Source: Diadophis punctatus similis (lineage: Eukaryota; Chordata; Lepidosauria; Squamata; Dipsadidae). From it: 64,000 bases of DNA. This document shows, in pieces, positions 24,888 to 36,659 of the stretch. The stretch's first letter is position 1. Every line of letters begins with the position of its first letter. The notes under the pieces are model-generated. The model worked only from the letters and a program-made list of their open reading frames with translations. It did not search any database and was not told the DNA's origin. The stretch spans positions 23,291,501 to 23,355,500 of the forward strand of contig JALIGW010000005.1 of assembly GCA_023053685.1 (NCBI GenBank). Direction: 5' to 3'. The position numbers and the translations under genes were made by a program.

Positions 24888-25080
24888 AGCTCAGTGCCAG
24901 CTGCAGTCTCCTTTGTGTCAGCTCAGGAAGGAGGGAAACGGGCAGGAGCAGCTGCTGGATACAGGGAGTGAAGAGGTCCGGCTAGGAGATCTTTCCTCCC
25001 TGCATCTGGCAGCTACTCCTGCCCGTTCCCTCCTTCCTGAGCTGACATGAAGGGGACCGCAGCTGGCGCTGAGCTGCCTG
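24888..25080. repeat. Inverted repeat, arms about 80 bp
   Basis: GGCAGCTCAGTGCCAGCTGC near 24888 is mirrored by GCAGCTGGCGCTGAGCTGCC ending near 25080. TCAGCTCAGGAAGGAGGGAA is mirrored by TTCCCTCCTTCCTGAGCTGA. The loop is about 30 bp. It adjoins a hAT-like fragment and may be part of a larger composite element. Confidence 0.82.
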
Positions 25081-25136
25081 CAAAAGACATTTGTGCAGCC
25101 CAGGGGCTGCGCAGGTGGCCCGCTACTCACCTCACT

Positions 25137-25560
25137 GCACACCATCACATGACCATCAAGCCATGCCCACAAAATAAGCCATGCCCACAGAACCGGTCAG
25201 GGCCGGTTGCTCACTTACCAATACCGGTGCGCTGTGAGTGCATCTCCACTTTTTGGGCGCGTGCTCGCTACGCGTGCCCCCTCATGCGATTTTGCTTCTG
25301 CACATGCACAAAAGCAAAATCTCATGCGTCCCCTCATGAGATTTCAGTGCGATTTTGCTTCTGCGCATGCGCAGAAGCAAAAAAGCCCAAAAATTCTCAA
25401 AAAAGATGGCGACGCGCACGATGGACCGGCAAAGACGGCACCAGAGCAGTCGCGCACATATTGCGCAATCGGTCGTTCCCTACCGGAGCTATGCACCGGA
25501 CCGCACCAGTAGGAACCCACCACTGGAACCGCTAGTAAAAATATTTAGAACCTACTCCTG
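25137..25560 (-). mobile_element. hAT-like element fragment (outer), split by a second element
   Basis: The sequence on either side of 25198-25525 belongs to one repeat: GCCATGCCCACAGAACCGGT on the left continues as GAACCGCTAGTAAAAATATT on the right, and it ends CCTACTCCTG. The same outer repeat appears at 610-768. The far left boundary is not resolved. Confidence 0.65.
25198..25525. mobile_element. hAT-type MITE inserted in an older one
   Basis: It begins CAGGGCCGGTTGCTC and ends AGGAACCCACCACTG. The flanking octamers are GAACCGGT (25190-25197) and GAACCGCT (25526-25533), 7 of 8 identical. The central part contains the perfect palindrome CTGCGCATGCGCAG at 25361-25374. Confidence 0.82.
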
Positions 25561-26290
25561 GACTGTCGCTACACTTAAGAGGTTTGTTCTGATGAAGAAT
25601 GGCTCAGGTACAGAAACTAGCAGGTCTTGAGACAACAGATGGTTGAACGCTTGCCATATCATGCATGGCTGCCTGCTGCTCAAACAGCTGTTTGAAGAGC
25701 TCTTGAAGGAGTTCTACCCAGGAGGGACATTCTGAACGTTTAGAAATCAGGATAAGAAGATCTCAACCTAGTTCTGGTCTAACATCAACCTCTTTTCATA
25801 AACATGTTACTATCACGCTAGGTTTTTGTGCTTCTTTCTTTGCAAGCTGCTTTTAAAAATTAGATCAGTTTACAAATGGCTGAAATTTTATCTACTAGCA
25901 ATTATAGAATTATATTTATCTCCAGTAATTACAGACTTTAACTCAGGTCACCTTCAAGCGTGACTGGCTACCTCTTTATTTTTAGAATTTATTTTTATTT
26001 CTTTATTATTGTATTTATCATTGACCCTGTTTTGAAAAACTAACAGTATAAACAAGGTTAATATCAAGAAATTTAGATTATTGCCAAAAGAGAAGAAAAA
26101 AATACCCAGATAATTTTATAAATTATAAGCCATCAGACGGTGACTCACAATCAAGTGTAACGGATGCTGATTGGTAAGCAATTTTAGTTTATTTTCAAAA
26201 TGAGAACAGGGTAGGAACCATATGGACCAAGAAGGGAGAGTATTCAATATGAATTTGTTTAATAAATAAATAATTTGATGGTGTTGCTGC
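25561..26290. other. AT-rich DNA, nothing recognised
   Basis: No feature identified. Confidence 0.5.
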
Positions 26291-26405
26291 TGCTATACAT
26301 TTGGATAGGATTTCATGGCTTTTATGTTGTGGATTTTTAAGGTTGTAAGCCCACCCAGTCACCTGTGTGAGTTGGGTGGCCAAATAAATTTGTTTAATAA
26401 ATAAA
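26291..26405 (+). repeat. LINE/SINE 3' terminus with (AAAT)-like tail
   Basis: GTAAGCCCACCCAGTCACC, then GAGTTGGGTGGCCAAATAAA and AATAAATAAATT, form the same hairpin-plus-tail 3' end as at 17.9 kb. No coding part is preserved. Confidence 0.65.
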
Positions 26406-27404
26406 TTCCACCAAGAAGGCCTGTCATCTGGTCCATGTCACATGACTCTCTCTCTCTCAAGGAGGAGGGACTCTGAATAGGCCCTGTGTAGATGTCCTGA
26501 CCAAACAGCAGATTTCATTCTCAAGCAGAGATGAAATCACAGTACCAATATTAATAAATTAATGTCAAGAAATATTTTCTCTCATATTAACCTTTCCAGA
26601 TGTAAAGGGAAATAGTGGATGATAAGATCAACTGAAAAGCTTTTCTCTCTTGTCTAAAGATTTCATTGCTTAATACAGATGAAAACAAGAACTGAGGGCT
26701 TCTCATCATAATGCCAACATTTTAGAAAAACTGCTGAAGAGAACACTGCCTTTTGCCTGTTTTAAGATATGTGATTTAGACTTTTTTTTTACTACTTAAA
26801 AAAAGTTATATTTATTCAAAACACTGAAATACTGTTTTGTTTGCTTTTTTTTCATTACTTTTATTTCATGATGACAGTTTTATAGTTTTATTGTCTGTTT
26901 TTATCATTTTTTCAGTTGCTTTTTTCAGAAATACAGGAAAATAAAAATGAAGATAGTATTGATGATTGAACATAAATTTTTTCCAGGTAGAAAGTGATCT
27001 TTGCTTCAGGAATGAATACTTCTACTATCTCATACTGTCTTGGTCTTCTCAAAAGAATGAGGAATGAAGTACATGTTTTTACTTTAAAAACATACATTAT
27101 CTTTCACTTGTGAGATAATATCCTGAAGAGTGTTCAGTGCAGAGTCAAATTTAATTCCACATACAAATCAATACCAGATTTTGTTTACTTACTTCTATCT
27201 ATGGTGGGAAAAAGAGAGAATGGTGGGAAAATAAGCATGTGAAACAAGACTTCTCTCCAAATTCTCCATGGTTTCAATTTCAGACGAAAATAATATCTGT
27301 AATTTCTTTTATATATTTTGGACACTTTAACTGCCCTTAAAAATACTAATATATAAAGGAGTATATTAAGCCAATGTCTCTGAAATATATTTTTAATATG
27401 TGTA
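26406..27404. other. AT-rich DNA, nothing recognised
   Basis: No feature beyond a (TC)n stretch near 26448-26458. Confidence 0.5.
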
Positions 27405-27741
27405 TAAAGTAGTCCTTGACTTACAGCCACAATTGGGATGGGAATTTGTGTTACTAAGCAAGGCTGTTGTTTAGTGACTCACACCTGATTTACAACCTTT
27501 TTTTGCCATGGTTGTTAAGCAGCACTGCAGTTGTTAAATGAATCACATGGTCATTAAGCAAATCCAGCTGTTCCCATTGACTTTGTTTGTCAGAACTGAG
27601 AAGATAGCAAATAGTGATCTCATGACCGTGGGGATGCCTGCATCGGTTGTAAGTGCAAGGACCAGTCATAAATCACTTTTTCAGTGCTGTTGTAACTGTG
27701 AACAGTTTCTAAATGAATGGTTGGTAGCCAATGACTACCTG
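27405..27741 (+). mobile_element. TA-flanked inverted-repeat element, copy 1
   Basis: The left end AGTAGTCCTTGACTTAC and the right end CAATGACTACCTG are inverted and TA dinucleotides lie outside. The internal text (TTGTTAAATGAATCACATGG, TTGACTTTG..TGTCAG, CATGACC) recurs in the copies at 29.7, 31.0 and 37.3 kb. TA flanks suggest a Tc1/mariner-type non-autonomous element; this class is inferred. Confidence 0.75.
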
Positions 27742-29706
27742 TATATTATTACACACAATTCCATTGCTCAGAACATAACTGAATTTGAACATCTTGTAAA
27801 CAACTGTTATAAATGTGAGACTTTTCTAAATTCCATTTCACTTTTCTCGGGGGAAACAGTGAAAAATGCAACATATTTGTTATATTTGAGAGAGATTGAC
27901 CTTCCATAGAAAATACTCGTATTTCCAAACCACCCACCTGAACTTTGCACATGTATTGAAGAGTAAAGATGGCTAGGCCAGGAAGTTCTCACATGAAATG
28001 AGTGTGGGGAAAGTGTCTTTCAGAATGTTATGGCTACATTGGAAAGAGAAAACATTCCTACCTTAAATCTAAAACTGTAATTCTTTATTTGCTTGTGAGG
28101 CCTTTCATCTGAGAGATCGGTCTTACAGATTGCTGCAGAAATTGGGGGGGGGGGGAGAAGGCGGTTTCCTGCTTGCTCAATAAGACTTTTGTCTCTTTTT
28201 TCATCAGCAGTGATTTTCTCCAAAATTTGTATAAAGGGGTGCCCAACACTCCAGAGCGGATTAACAATAGAGCATGGAAACAGAGGAGATGAAATTCCTC
28301 CCCTTGTTAGACTGGTGAATTGCAAAATTTCACATGGATCATTCTCTGTTCTGTTGCTCTCTCTTCTACATGCCACAAACAAACATTTTCATACCTTTGC
28401 AAACAGAATTTTAAAATGCAGGAAGCTCATATGGGGAATTATTCATCTGCCCATTTTGTCTTGACATACCAGATGGCTAGCATTTCACTGAAAGAGCTAC
28501 AGTGGCACTGGAGAGAACATCTGGCCACTCTTAATGTCCTCTTTTGCAGAGAATTGGGGGCGGGAAGGGTGGCACTTATTCCAGGCTTTCAGTTGAGCTT
28601 CTCTGGCTGCACTCCTATTTTTATCAAATTTTGCATTCTGACACTTCACTAGGCTGGTTTCCAAACAGTTTTTACTTGTTCTGATCTGTAGTAGGGCAGA
28701 GATTAACTCTTTGAAATGAATTTGTTGATACACAGTTTTCACATGGCATCTGCCAGCACTGACTAAATACTTCATGAGCCAACATTTGTAAATTATATTG
28801 AAACCAGTGTATCATAGCATCGTACGTGTCTGCAGGGTTCTGTCCCATCGCAGCCAACATCCAGAATCCAGTGCCAGAGGTATTACGTAAAGAGATGCTT
28901 GCTTTGCATGTCCAAGTTTATTATAAAATAGGATGGTTTTTTTCCTTGATTAAAGGATATGTGATGAGTCTTAAATCAAAGCTACACATTAGTTGCTTGC
29001 ATTTTATGAAGCTGGTTACATTGTTAGGTTCTGAGCCCTGTATAATTGATGGCTTAGACTCAGCCCCCAAAAGAGGCTTAAATTTTATAATACAGAAATT
29101 GTTCCAGATTATCATAAAACCTAAACTATATATTCTTGCATAACTTTTAATGAATGTCATAAAGCTCTTCTCTTGCCCTAATGGTTCTTGATTTTATTTC
29201 TCTCACACTATCATTTAATTCTGTGTATCCATTATTTGTAATATTACATCAGTGGTCATGAACAGAAACACATGATTGCTGTAGCTAATACCACTAATTA
29301 AATGTAATATTGTGGGCAAATCAAGTCATCTCACTAATGCTTTTCAAGGTGAAGGATAATAATAAAAGACACATATCTTTGGCGTATGATATGAATGACC
29401 GACAAGCCAGCACAGAACCCACAACTACCTCTGGGAAAACTGAAAAAAGTAGAAGGGCTTGAGAATGAATAAGATGGGTGGCTAAGATGTAAGTAACTAC
29501 GGGAATCTTTGGAAGTGTTGCAAGATAGTAAGCACACAAATCTAAGGTTGCACAAAACCATGTGGACTGTTGCATTTTTCTATGTAAGCCATCAGAATCC
29601 TAACTAATTTTGCATCCATTGACAGAAAATCCCACGCATGCTTACTTAGGAAGAAGTTGCCTTGTTAAAAATGCAATTCTAAGCTTGACTCCTTCGTTTC
29701 CTAATG
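27742..29706. other. AT-rich DNA, no supported gene
   Basis: It contains a G-run at 28145-28156. Minus-strand frames at 28860-28497 (62 and 92 codons, overlapping and frame-shifted) read like a decayed coding stretch but match no family I know. Confidence 0.45.
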
Positions 29707-29708
29707 TA

Positions 29709-30076
29709 CTGGTAGTCCTCGGCTTACGACTATAATTGAGCCCAAAATCTCTGTTGCTAAGTGAAACATTTGTTAAATGAATTTTGCCCCATTTGATGAC
29801 CTTTCTTGCCACAGTTGTTAAGTGAATCACTGCAGTTGTTAAATTAGACAAACTGTTGTTAAGTGAATCTGGCTTCCCCATTGACTTTGCCTGTCAGAAG
29901 GTCACAAAAGGTGATTACATGACTCTGGGACACTGCAATGGTCATAAATATGAGTCTGTTGCCAATTGTGTGAATTTTGGTCACATGACCATGGGGATAC
30001 TGCAACAGTTGTTTTTCAATGACATTTTAAATTTAAACGGTCCCTAAATGAACTGTTGAAAGTCAAGAACTACCTA
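29709..30076 (+). mobile_element. TA-flanked inverted-repeat element, copy 2
   Basis: The left end CTGGTAGTCCTCGGCTTACG and right end AAGTCAAGAACTACCTA are inverted, with TA at 29707-29708 and 30077-30078. It is the best-preserved copy of the family (368 bp) and has no coding frame. Confidence 0.82.
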
Positions 30077-30222
30077 TATTGCTCTCCTGAGAAGAATCAT
30101 CTTCTACAGCTGTTATGTGCTTTGCAGAAACCTTTCCACAACTGGGGGTTATGCATCAGATACAATCTTTTCTGTACCAACAGTCTGTGCTCACAGTTAT
30201 CCATGCTGCAGTCACTTCCCAC

Positions 30223-30708
30223 CAGAGGTAGGTTCCTCCCGGTTCGGACCAGTTCACCTGAACCGGTAGCGACCCGCCAGTGATGTCACGATGACATCAC
30301 GAAACCGGTTCAGTCGGTGCCGGTCCGTGGGCGCCGCCATCTTTTTTTTCAGATTTTTTTTTCAGATTTCTTTTTGAATTTTTTCTGGATTTTTTTGTTA
30401 TGCACATGCACAGAAGCTGAGTTTCCAGCACTGTGCATGCGGTCGCCATCTTGTTTTCAGCTTTTTTTGGGGGGGGGGGTTGATTTTTTTGATTTATTTA
30501 TTTTTTGGAATTTTTTTTCCAGTTTTTTTTCTTCTGCACATGCGCAGAAGCTGAGTTTCTGGCACTGTGCATGCAGTCGCCATCTTGTTTTTAGCTTTTG
30601 GGGGGGATTTTTTGGGATTTTTTGCCACTGTGCATGCGCCCACGAGGCATGGCCATGTGGCGTGGGAGGAAGTGAACCAGCAGCGAGATAAGTTAGAACC
30701 CACCCCTG
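30223..30708. mobile_element. hAT-like element, 486 bp
   Basis: It begins CAGAGGTAGGTTCCTCCC and ends GTTAGAACCCACCCCTG. Flanking octamers CTTCCCAC and CTTCACCC agree at 6 of 8 positions. Inside, a unit containing CAGAAGCTGAGTTT, GTGCATGC and GTCGCCATCTTGTTTT occurs twice (about 30410-30470 and 30545-30605), separated by T- and G-runs. CTGCACATGCGCAG lies at 30534-30547. Confidence 0.72.
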
Positions 30709-30886
30709 CTTCACCCCATCTGGAAGCTTCAATTGATTCAAAATGCAACAGTCCTCATGGCTTTGTGCAACCCTCCTGCAGAAGCTACATTAGCTGCAGG
30801 TTTGTTTCTGGGATCAGTTCAAGATGCTGGCTGTCACTTTCAAAATTTCACATGGCTTGGGACCAAGTTGTTTGAAGTTGTCATAA
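30709..30886 (+). mobile_element. CR1/L2 LINE ORF2 3' fragment
   Basis: A plus-strand frame reads LQLIQNAT and later HFQNFTWLGTKLFEV. In CR1/L2 ORF2 the equivalent region has L..VQN.A and a ..YKALHGLGP.Y..DL block. It is strongly decayed and directly abuts a hAT-like element on the left and a SINE head on the right. Confidence 0.55.
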
Positions 30887-30889
30887 AAA

Positions 30890-30927
30890 CCATGGTGGCG
30901 CAGTGGTTAGAATGTAGTACTGCAGGC
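30890..30927 (+). mobile_element. Sauria-type SINE, 5' head only
   Basis: CATGGTGGCGCAGTGGTTAG and TGCAGGC match the tRNA-like head of the SINE at 21445. The remainder is replaced by a hAT-like end at 30928. Confidence 0.8.
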
Positions 30928-31033
30928 CAGTAGTGGGTTTCACTTACCTTCACTACCGGTTCGAAACTGTGAACACTCGTGTGTGGTGCACGATGAAGTA
31001 TTATTCTTGAACATAGGCGCCAACTTTATTTAG
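30928..31033 (+). mobile_element. hAT-like element, left end only
   Basis: CAGTAGTGGGTTTCACTTAC followed by CACTACCGGTTCG is the same terminus type as the element at 42885-43113. No right end is found before the next element at 31036. Confidence 0.6.
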
Positions 31034-31035
31034 TA

Positions 31036-31430
31036 CTGGTAGTCTTTGACTTAGAACCATTGGTTTAGCAACCAAAGTTACAAGAGCACTTAAAACGTGA
31101 CGTAGAACTGATCTTCGCACTTATGAGTGTTGTAGCATCCCCCATAGTCACATGATCAAAATTCAGGTGCTTGGCATGTATTTACAATGTTTGCAGCATC
31201 CCATGGTTATGTGATCACCATTTGGGGCCTTCCCAATTGACTTCTGACAAGCAAAGTCAAAGCAAAGTCAAATTCCCTTAATGACCATGTAATTTACTTA
31301 ACAACTGCAGTGATTTCTGAACAATTGTGGCAAAAGAGATCATAAAATTGGGCATGACTCACTTAACAATTGCATTGCTTAGCAATGGAAATCCTGGTCC
31401 CAATTGTAGATGTCATTTGAGGACTATCTG
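31036..31430 (-). mobile_element. TA-flanked inverted-repeat element, copy 3
   Basis: It is reverse-oriented relative to copies 1 and 2. The left end CTGGTAGTCTTTGACTTAG and right end TTTGAGGACTATCTG are inverted, and TA lies at 31034-31035. The internal TTGACTTTGCTTTGACTTTG duplication (minus strand) is specific to this copy. Confidence 0.78.
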
Positions 31431-32954
31431 TGTATTTTATGATGCATGAACACACTGATGCCATAGGATCACCAGTGGTCAATATAAGATGGAAAACTAT
31501 ATAAAGCCTTCAAATAAATAAAAATATTTACCTCATTATAACCCCATTATGACATTTGTCACCTCCAAAAATAATATTCCCTTTCATTTCTTAAAAAATA
31601 AGCTCTAATCAGCTGGTGATGCTTCTGCTTTAAAATCCAGAAGTAGAAAATAAACCACTTAATCATGAATCACAAATTTTGATTTTACCCCAAAACATAT
31701 GTTAAGATTTTGCACTATTTTGTTTGATCCAGCACATTCTTAAGTTTCTGCTACTACCCATATGTAGGTACTATACAAAACTCTGGCTTAGATTTTACAT
31801 GGAAATCAAGTGTCAAGATTTATAGTGAGTGGACTTTGGAGGAAGTACATTTACAGGAATCCTGTATCAGGAATGCAGTTTCTTCTGTTTGAGTAATGAA
31901 CTGAGTTAATTATTTTGTATATTTGAGGTTCTTATGGAAAAATATGTGGAAGAAAGGTCATACCAGGTGGTTTGCTCATTCTAAAAATTAACGTTATAGG
32001 GATTACTTCAACAATGTGGCATCTCCTTAACACAAACAATTTTGGTATGATATATTTCATTCTGTTTCATTGGCACTTGTTTCATTTGGACCAGTCTGTA
32101 TTTAATATGCTCTGTGTTGTGATCAACATGTATATGTATGTATATAATGCAAATACACCTGCCTCCTTCCTTTCTAAATAAATTCACCACAGAGACTTGG
32201 CTTGAAATTCAACAGTGGGAATTTGGAACAAACTATAGCCACAATTCTTAGTTTTATTACCCTTTGATAATAAACTACCCTAAAGGAAGCCTGTTTTTTA
32301 GCTCAAAAGCATCAGATCATTTTCTAGAAATGCAAAGTAATCTAAATGTGTTCTCTCAGTATATGTACTAACTTCACTGCTTTCTCTGATCATATTGATT
32401 TCTGCTGTTTGAATCTGGGCTGCTAAATCCACTTGACAAACAAAATACATTCGACATATCAGTAACAGCAAACTGTTAAGTTCCGCTTTCAGCTTGCTTG
32501 TTCTGTTCCTACAGGCAAATTATTAATGATGAACAATGAAAATTATCTGGATGGAAGTAATAGAAAAGCAATATCACATTTCTCTTGTGGATCATAACAT
32601 TTTATTAGCATTAGTCTACTCAGCGAAATGGTTTGTTGAACTTTATATCACATTACTGAGAAAATGTATCTGTAAAAATTATTTGTAAGGTGTTCACATG
32701 ATCATTACACACATCCTACTATCATGTGAGGCTAATGTGAATTTTGTAATACATGAAATTCTGATGACATGCTAAGGTATATATAAGCATACAAACACAG
32801 CATTCCTTAAGTCAACACACAGCAACCTAGCATTTTCTTGAGGTATTCACTTCAACTACCACAGCCCTTTACTATTGGCTTGGAAAAAAAACATGAAAGG
32901 ATACATACTAAAGAGTGGCTTTCAGCTTTTGAATTGTAGTTAAGGGAGATAAAA
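31431..32954. other. AT-rich DNA, nothing recognised
   Basis: No feature identified. Confidence 0.5.
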
Positions 32955-33411
32955 AATCTTTTTTTTTTTTTGGTAATTTTTTTTATTTTTTCTCCACTTT
33001 CCATCCATATATCAATGCATACCTTACAATATATCAATAATGTACATAATTATATATTTCATCCAATCAATCATAAATCAACACTCTATTTTGCACCTTT
33101 TTATACAACTGTTCATCAGTCTGTTTTCATCTCTTGACACTCCCCTCCCTCCCTCTATCTCCATCTCCTCCTTCTACCTTCTTACCCTTCTCTCCCCCTT
33201 CCTACTTCCCTTCACTCCCTCTCTTCTCCCTACCTTTCTACTTCCTCCTTTCTCCCTCTTTCCCTTTTCCTGAGTGATTCTTATCCTAGTTCCTCTCATA
33301 TTTAACAGACTAATAACATATTCCATACCTTTTAAAATTCTCAGCGACTCTTCTAAGATTATTATTTTAATATCATTTCTATGCATGTAATTCTTTATTC
33401 TGGGTATATGC
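32955..33411 (-). mobile_element. L1-like LINE 3' end (polypurine tract and poly-A), tentative
   Basis: Read on the minus strand, a long G/A-only polypurine tract (33275 to about 33125) is followed by AT-rich sequence and ends in poly-A (complement of 32961-32972). A G-rich polypurine tract just upstream of a poly-A tail is characteristic of L1 3' UTRs. No ORF2 remains here and no target duplication was found. Confidence 0.45.
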
Positions 33412-33566
33412 TATTAAACTAAGATGACCAGATTTTATTTTTTGTAAAGTGGAACACCATTGACGGGGGTGGGGGTGGTTTCTAGGGGAGCAAGACGGGA
33501 GGGGTCCGTCTCTCTTATCCTGCAGCTTTGTGCACACACCCCCAAACACCCACCCTTCATCGCAGC

Positions 33567-33621
33567 CAGGGGTGGGTTCCTACTGGCGCAGGCTTACCTG
33601 TTCGTCGCCACCGCGCCGCCC
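33567..33621 (+). mobile_element. hAT-like element, left end fragment
   Basis: CAGGGGTGGGTTCCTACTGG is a typical left terminus of the CAG...CTG MITE family. It is cut off by the palindromic element that starts at 33622. Confidence 0.6.
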
Positions 33622-33934
33622 CAGGGGTGAAATCCTGCCAGTTTGGCCGGGCCAGTCGTTCGGCGTAGAGCCGATGGAACTGGCGGCGGTCGCGGCACGG
33701 GGCTTCTCCCGCCCGCTTCCCCCGCCCGGCTGGACGCCACCATTTTTGGGTTATTTTGTCCTCTGCGTATGCGCAGAACGCTTTGTGCATGCGCAGAAGA
33801 CAAAATAACCCGAATGGTGGCATCCAGCCGGGCGGGAGAAGTGGGCAGGAGAAGCCCCGCGCCGCGACCACCGCCAGTTCCATCGGCTCTACGCTGAACG
33901 ACTGGCCTGGCCGAACCAGCAGGATTTCACCCTG
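33622..33934. mobile_element. Perfectly centred long palindromic MITE, arms about 155 bp
   Basis: The left end CAGGGGTGAAATCCTGCC and the right end GCAGGATTTCACCCTG are inverted, and the two arms match nearly throughout, meeting around 33777-33780. The arms are GC- and CpG-rich (CGGCGGTCGCGGCACGGGGC in the left arm). Each arm ends at the centre in a GCATGCGCAG-type motif (33763-33776 and 33783-33796). No flanking octamer match is visible. Confidence 0.88.
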
Positions 33935-34159
33935 CAGGGCAAATTAAAATTTAAAAAGCGGGACTTTTTTGAAACACCGCGGGACGCAGGACAAATTATT
34001 AAAAAGCGGGACTGTCCCACCAAAAGCGGGACGTCTGGTCACCTTATATTAAACTAATGCTGCCTCTTGTATAACAAAATCTTGTTATAGTATGCCAACA
34101 TCTTGGTTTTGGCCATATTTGATGATTGTCACCCAGTCACCTCTTTCCTCTTTCTGGTG

Positions 34160-34640
34160 CAGGCTATTACAAAAGGGATGGGGATCAAATTACAGAGTGC
34201 CTTAGGATAATCAGATTATCTGGACCTTTTTAAGCTGGGTTTCAGATCCCGGTGCATAGATCAAAGATAGACAGTTGTTGCTGCTAGGTGATCTTTGAGC
34301 AATATGGAATGTGCTCCTTTTAGTTCTATAGATCTCTCAGCTACCTTCAGTGCTGTTGAACATAATATTCTTCTGGATTTCAGTGAGAGTCTTGACCGAG
34401 GGCACTGTTTTACAGCAGTTGTACTCCTATGCAAAACAGTGTGCAGTTCTAGTCAATAGCTGGGAGGGAAGAAAGATCCGCTCACTGGCTGTTCCCTGTA
34501 GGGTGCCATAAGGTTCAGCCTTCTTCATGCTGTTGTTTAATATCTGCAACTGACTGCTGAGAAAGTTTGGGGCGTGGTATCATCAATTTGTTAATGATTC
34601 CCAACTGTGACATGCATTGCCATACCGCAATGAGCCAAAG
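34160..34640 (+). mobile_element. L2/CR1 LINE reverse transcriptase remnant
   Basis: Plus-strand frames read DLSATFSAVEHNILLDF (34334-34384), PCRVP-stop-GSAFFMLLFNIC (about 34492-34545) and YHQFVNDSQL (about 34577-34606). These align with the family blocks DLSAAFD, GVPQGS..LF and Y.DD. The catalytic aspartate pair is degraded to VND and stops and shifts interrupt the frame. Confidence 0.78.
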
Positions 34641-36560
34641 ATGCTGTTGAAGTCTTGTCCTGTTGTCTAGAAACTCTTGGGCTCTGAATATGAAGAAATA
34701 GGAAGAAGATGAACCCAAGCAAGAGAGATATGCTATTTGTTCTCTAATGGCCCAGAGTGGTCTCTTAAAGACACACTACCTCGGAGGGAGCTGCTTGCTT
34801 TTGTAGATTACATTTACACAGCTTGTTCTATGAATCCCAACTTCTCCATAGCAAAGAATCTTGAAAGCAGCATTATGTTACTTACCAACCAACAACAGCA
34901 TGAAGTGATGAGCAATCATCTTCTTCTACCTGGGTACTGCTGCTGTCTAGAGCATCATCTACCTGTGAATAACACAGCATGAGCTATGTGATATATGGCC
35001 CATCTGAGATGCAGCAACATCACTGGCCATGTTCAAAGATGGTTAGGGTGAGCCTCTGTGGTGGCCCACTTGGTGCCCCAATGACATCAAAATGCTGTTG
35101 CAAAGGTCATTATCCATATTGCATTATTGCATTATTGACTGTCTCTCCCCCACCTCTGAACCATCCTGCAGATATCCACAACCACGTGGATCTTTTAAGC
35201 AATGCTGAAATGGTGCAGAGGGGACCAGAGAGACATTTAGGTATGATGGATTGGGATTGTGAAGGGGGAGGCTGTATGAATTTCCCAGGAAGGAGAGAGC
35301 ACATTCCATGAAAGGGGAGTGGGTGAGACAAGAGGCAACACAAGCCAGAACTGGATCAGAGAAAGAGGAAGAGGTTTAGGATTGCTACTCCCCTCTTCCA
35401 GTGGTCTGGAAATAAGGGCCTAGGTTCAGTCATCTCTAGGTAGCAAATTGAGAAATTACAGCAAGGAGAAATTTATTTTATTAAAAAATTAAGTACTTCA
35501 CTGTTAGCACATACAGTAGAAAGGAACTCACTGCTCACTCTTTCGCTCAAAACATAGGTTGATGAGCAAGAGATACACTGCCAGGCAGTTGTTCCCAAGT
35601 CTGATCATACCTTAGTTTGGATTACCTGAAATAGAACTAGATCCATCAGCATGCTTTCCTCTGGCCCATTCAGCACAGGAATGATACTGGCAAAGCCAAC
35701 TGATACTGATACTTTTTTATTCAATGATCTGCTAATCACATAACTGTGAAAGAAGGCAGGCATATCTTCAAAAGACAAAGCCATTCAAGAACCTGCTCCC
35801 TGGTTGCTGCTGCTGTAGGTAGAACATTGACCGAACAGCCCACCCATCTCCATTTGACTTGACTAGGAATGATGACTGGCAGGCTAAAAAATAAACAATA
35901 TGATCAAACAACCCAATTTTAAATCTTAACGCCATGTAGTAACTCAAAACATCTGGAATATTAGCATAAATATTAAACTATTGATATTTAAATATTAAAT
36001 ATTGTTTAACTTACTAAACAAAATGTTAGAAAATTTGTTTTATTCTATAGAAATTATAGCAGAGGATTATTAAATAGCCATACAGATTGATAGCGGAGGA
36101 TGGTTACATAGCCATATAGATCAAATAAAATGTACCGGGTACAGTCCCCATGGGCCTTGCTGCTTAATGGTTTCAACGGTCTCAGGAAACGCTCCTCAGA
36201 ACATAAAGGAACCATAGATTATAACCATAGAGGCACACTAAACACTGCCATCTCCTGGCTGATTAATTCTGTAGTCATTGCAATACAAAAGACATTCTAA
36301 CAATGAATTCCAACACAAAATAAGTTTTGTTTCAAGGAATATCAGAGGGACTGATGAAGTGGGACTCTTGCTATCTTAATCTAGCTTGAACTTGCATACC
36401 TGTTCAGGCTGCTCTGGCCCCTGGCTTGGCCCCATGGGAGTAAAGAAAACTTTGCTGTAAGCTTCCTTCTGCTAACTTTTGCCTCTCTCCTGACTCACCT
36501 GCCCCTCCTCCATATGTTTCTATGAGCTGTAGGTTGAAGGCCTTTCATCATCCAAGCCTT
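34641..36560. other. No recognised gene; possible old repeats
   Basis: A small direct duplication of about 35 bp (GCAGAGGATTATTAAATAGC / GCGGAGGATGGTTACATAGC) lies at 36059-36127. Otherwise I see nothing classifiable. Confidence 0.45.
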
Positions 36561-36659
36561 ACAGCCTGTTTGAGAGGTGAGATGTTGGGGTCTTTGGCTT
36601 AAAAGGAGGAAACATGCCAGTGGCACATGGAATGAAGGAAGGTGCGTTAGACTCTGTAG

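Larger units (their letters stand above)
33420..34046. mobile_element. hAT-type element with 8-bp target duplication, host of nested MITEs
   Basis: The left end TAAGATGACCAGA and the right end TCTGGTCACCTTA are inverted. TATTAAAC flanks both sides exactly (33412-33419 and 34047-34054). The right arm has four GCGGGAC repeats (33956-34032), probably subterminal binding motifs. It belongs to the same terminus class as the element at 8116-8728. Two other elements sit inside it (33567-33621 and 33622-33934). Confidence 0.9.

Noticed and set aside
25047..25630. Overlapping open frames up to 162 codons
   Set aside because: They lie inside nested hAT-like repeats and GC-rich inverted repeats; no conserved protein is visible.
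28497..28860. Minus-strand frames that read somewhat like protein
   Set aside because: They shift frame mid-way, no family is recognised and no splice sites frame them.
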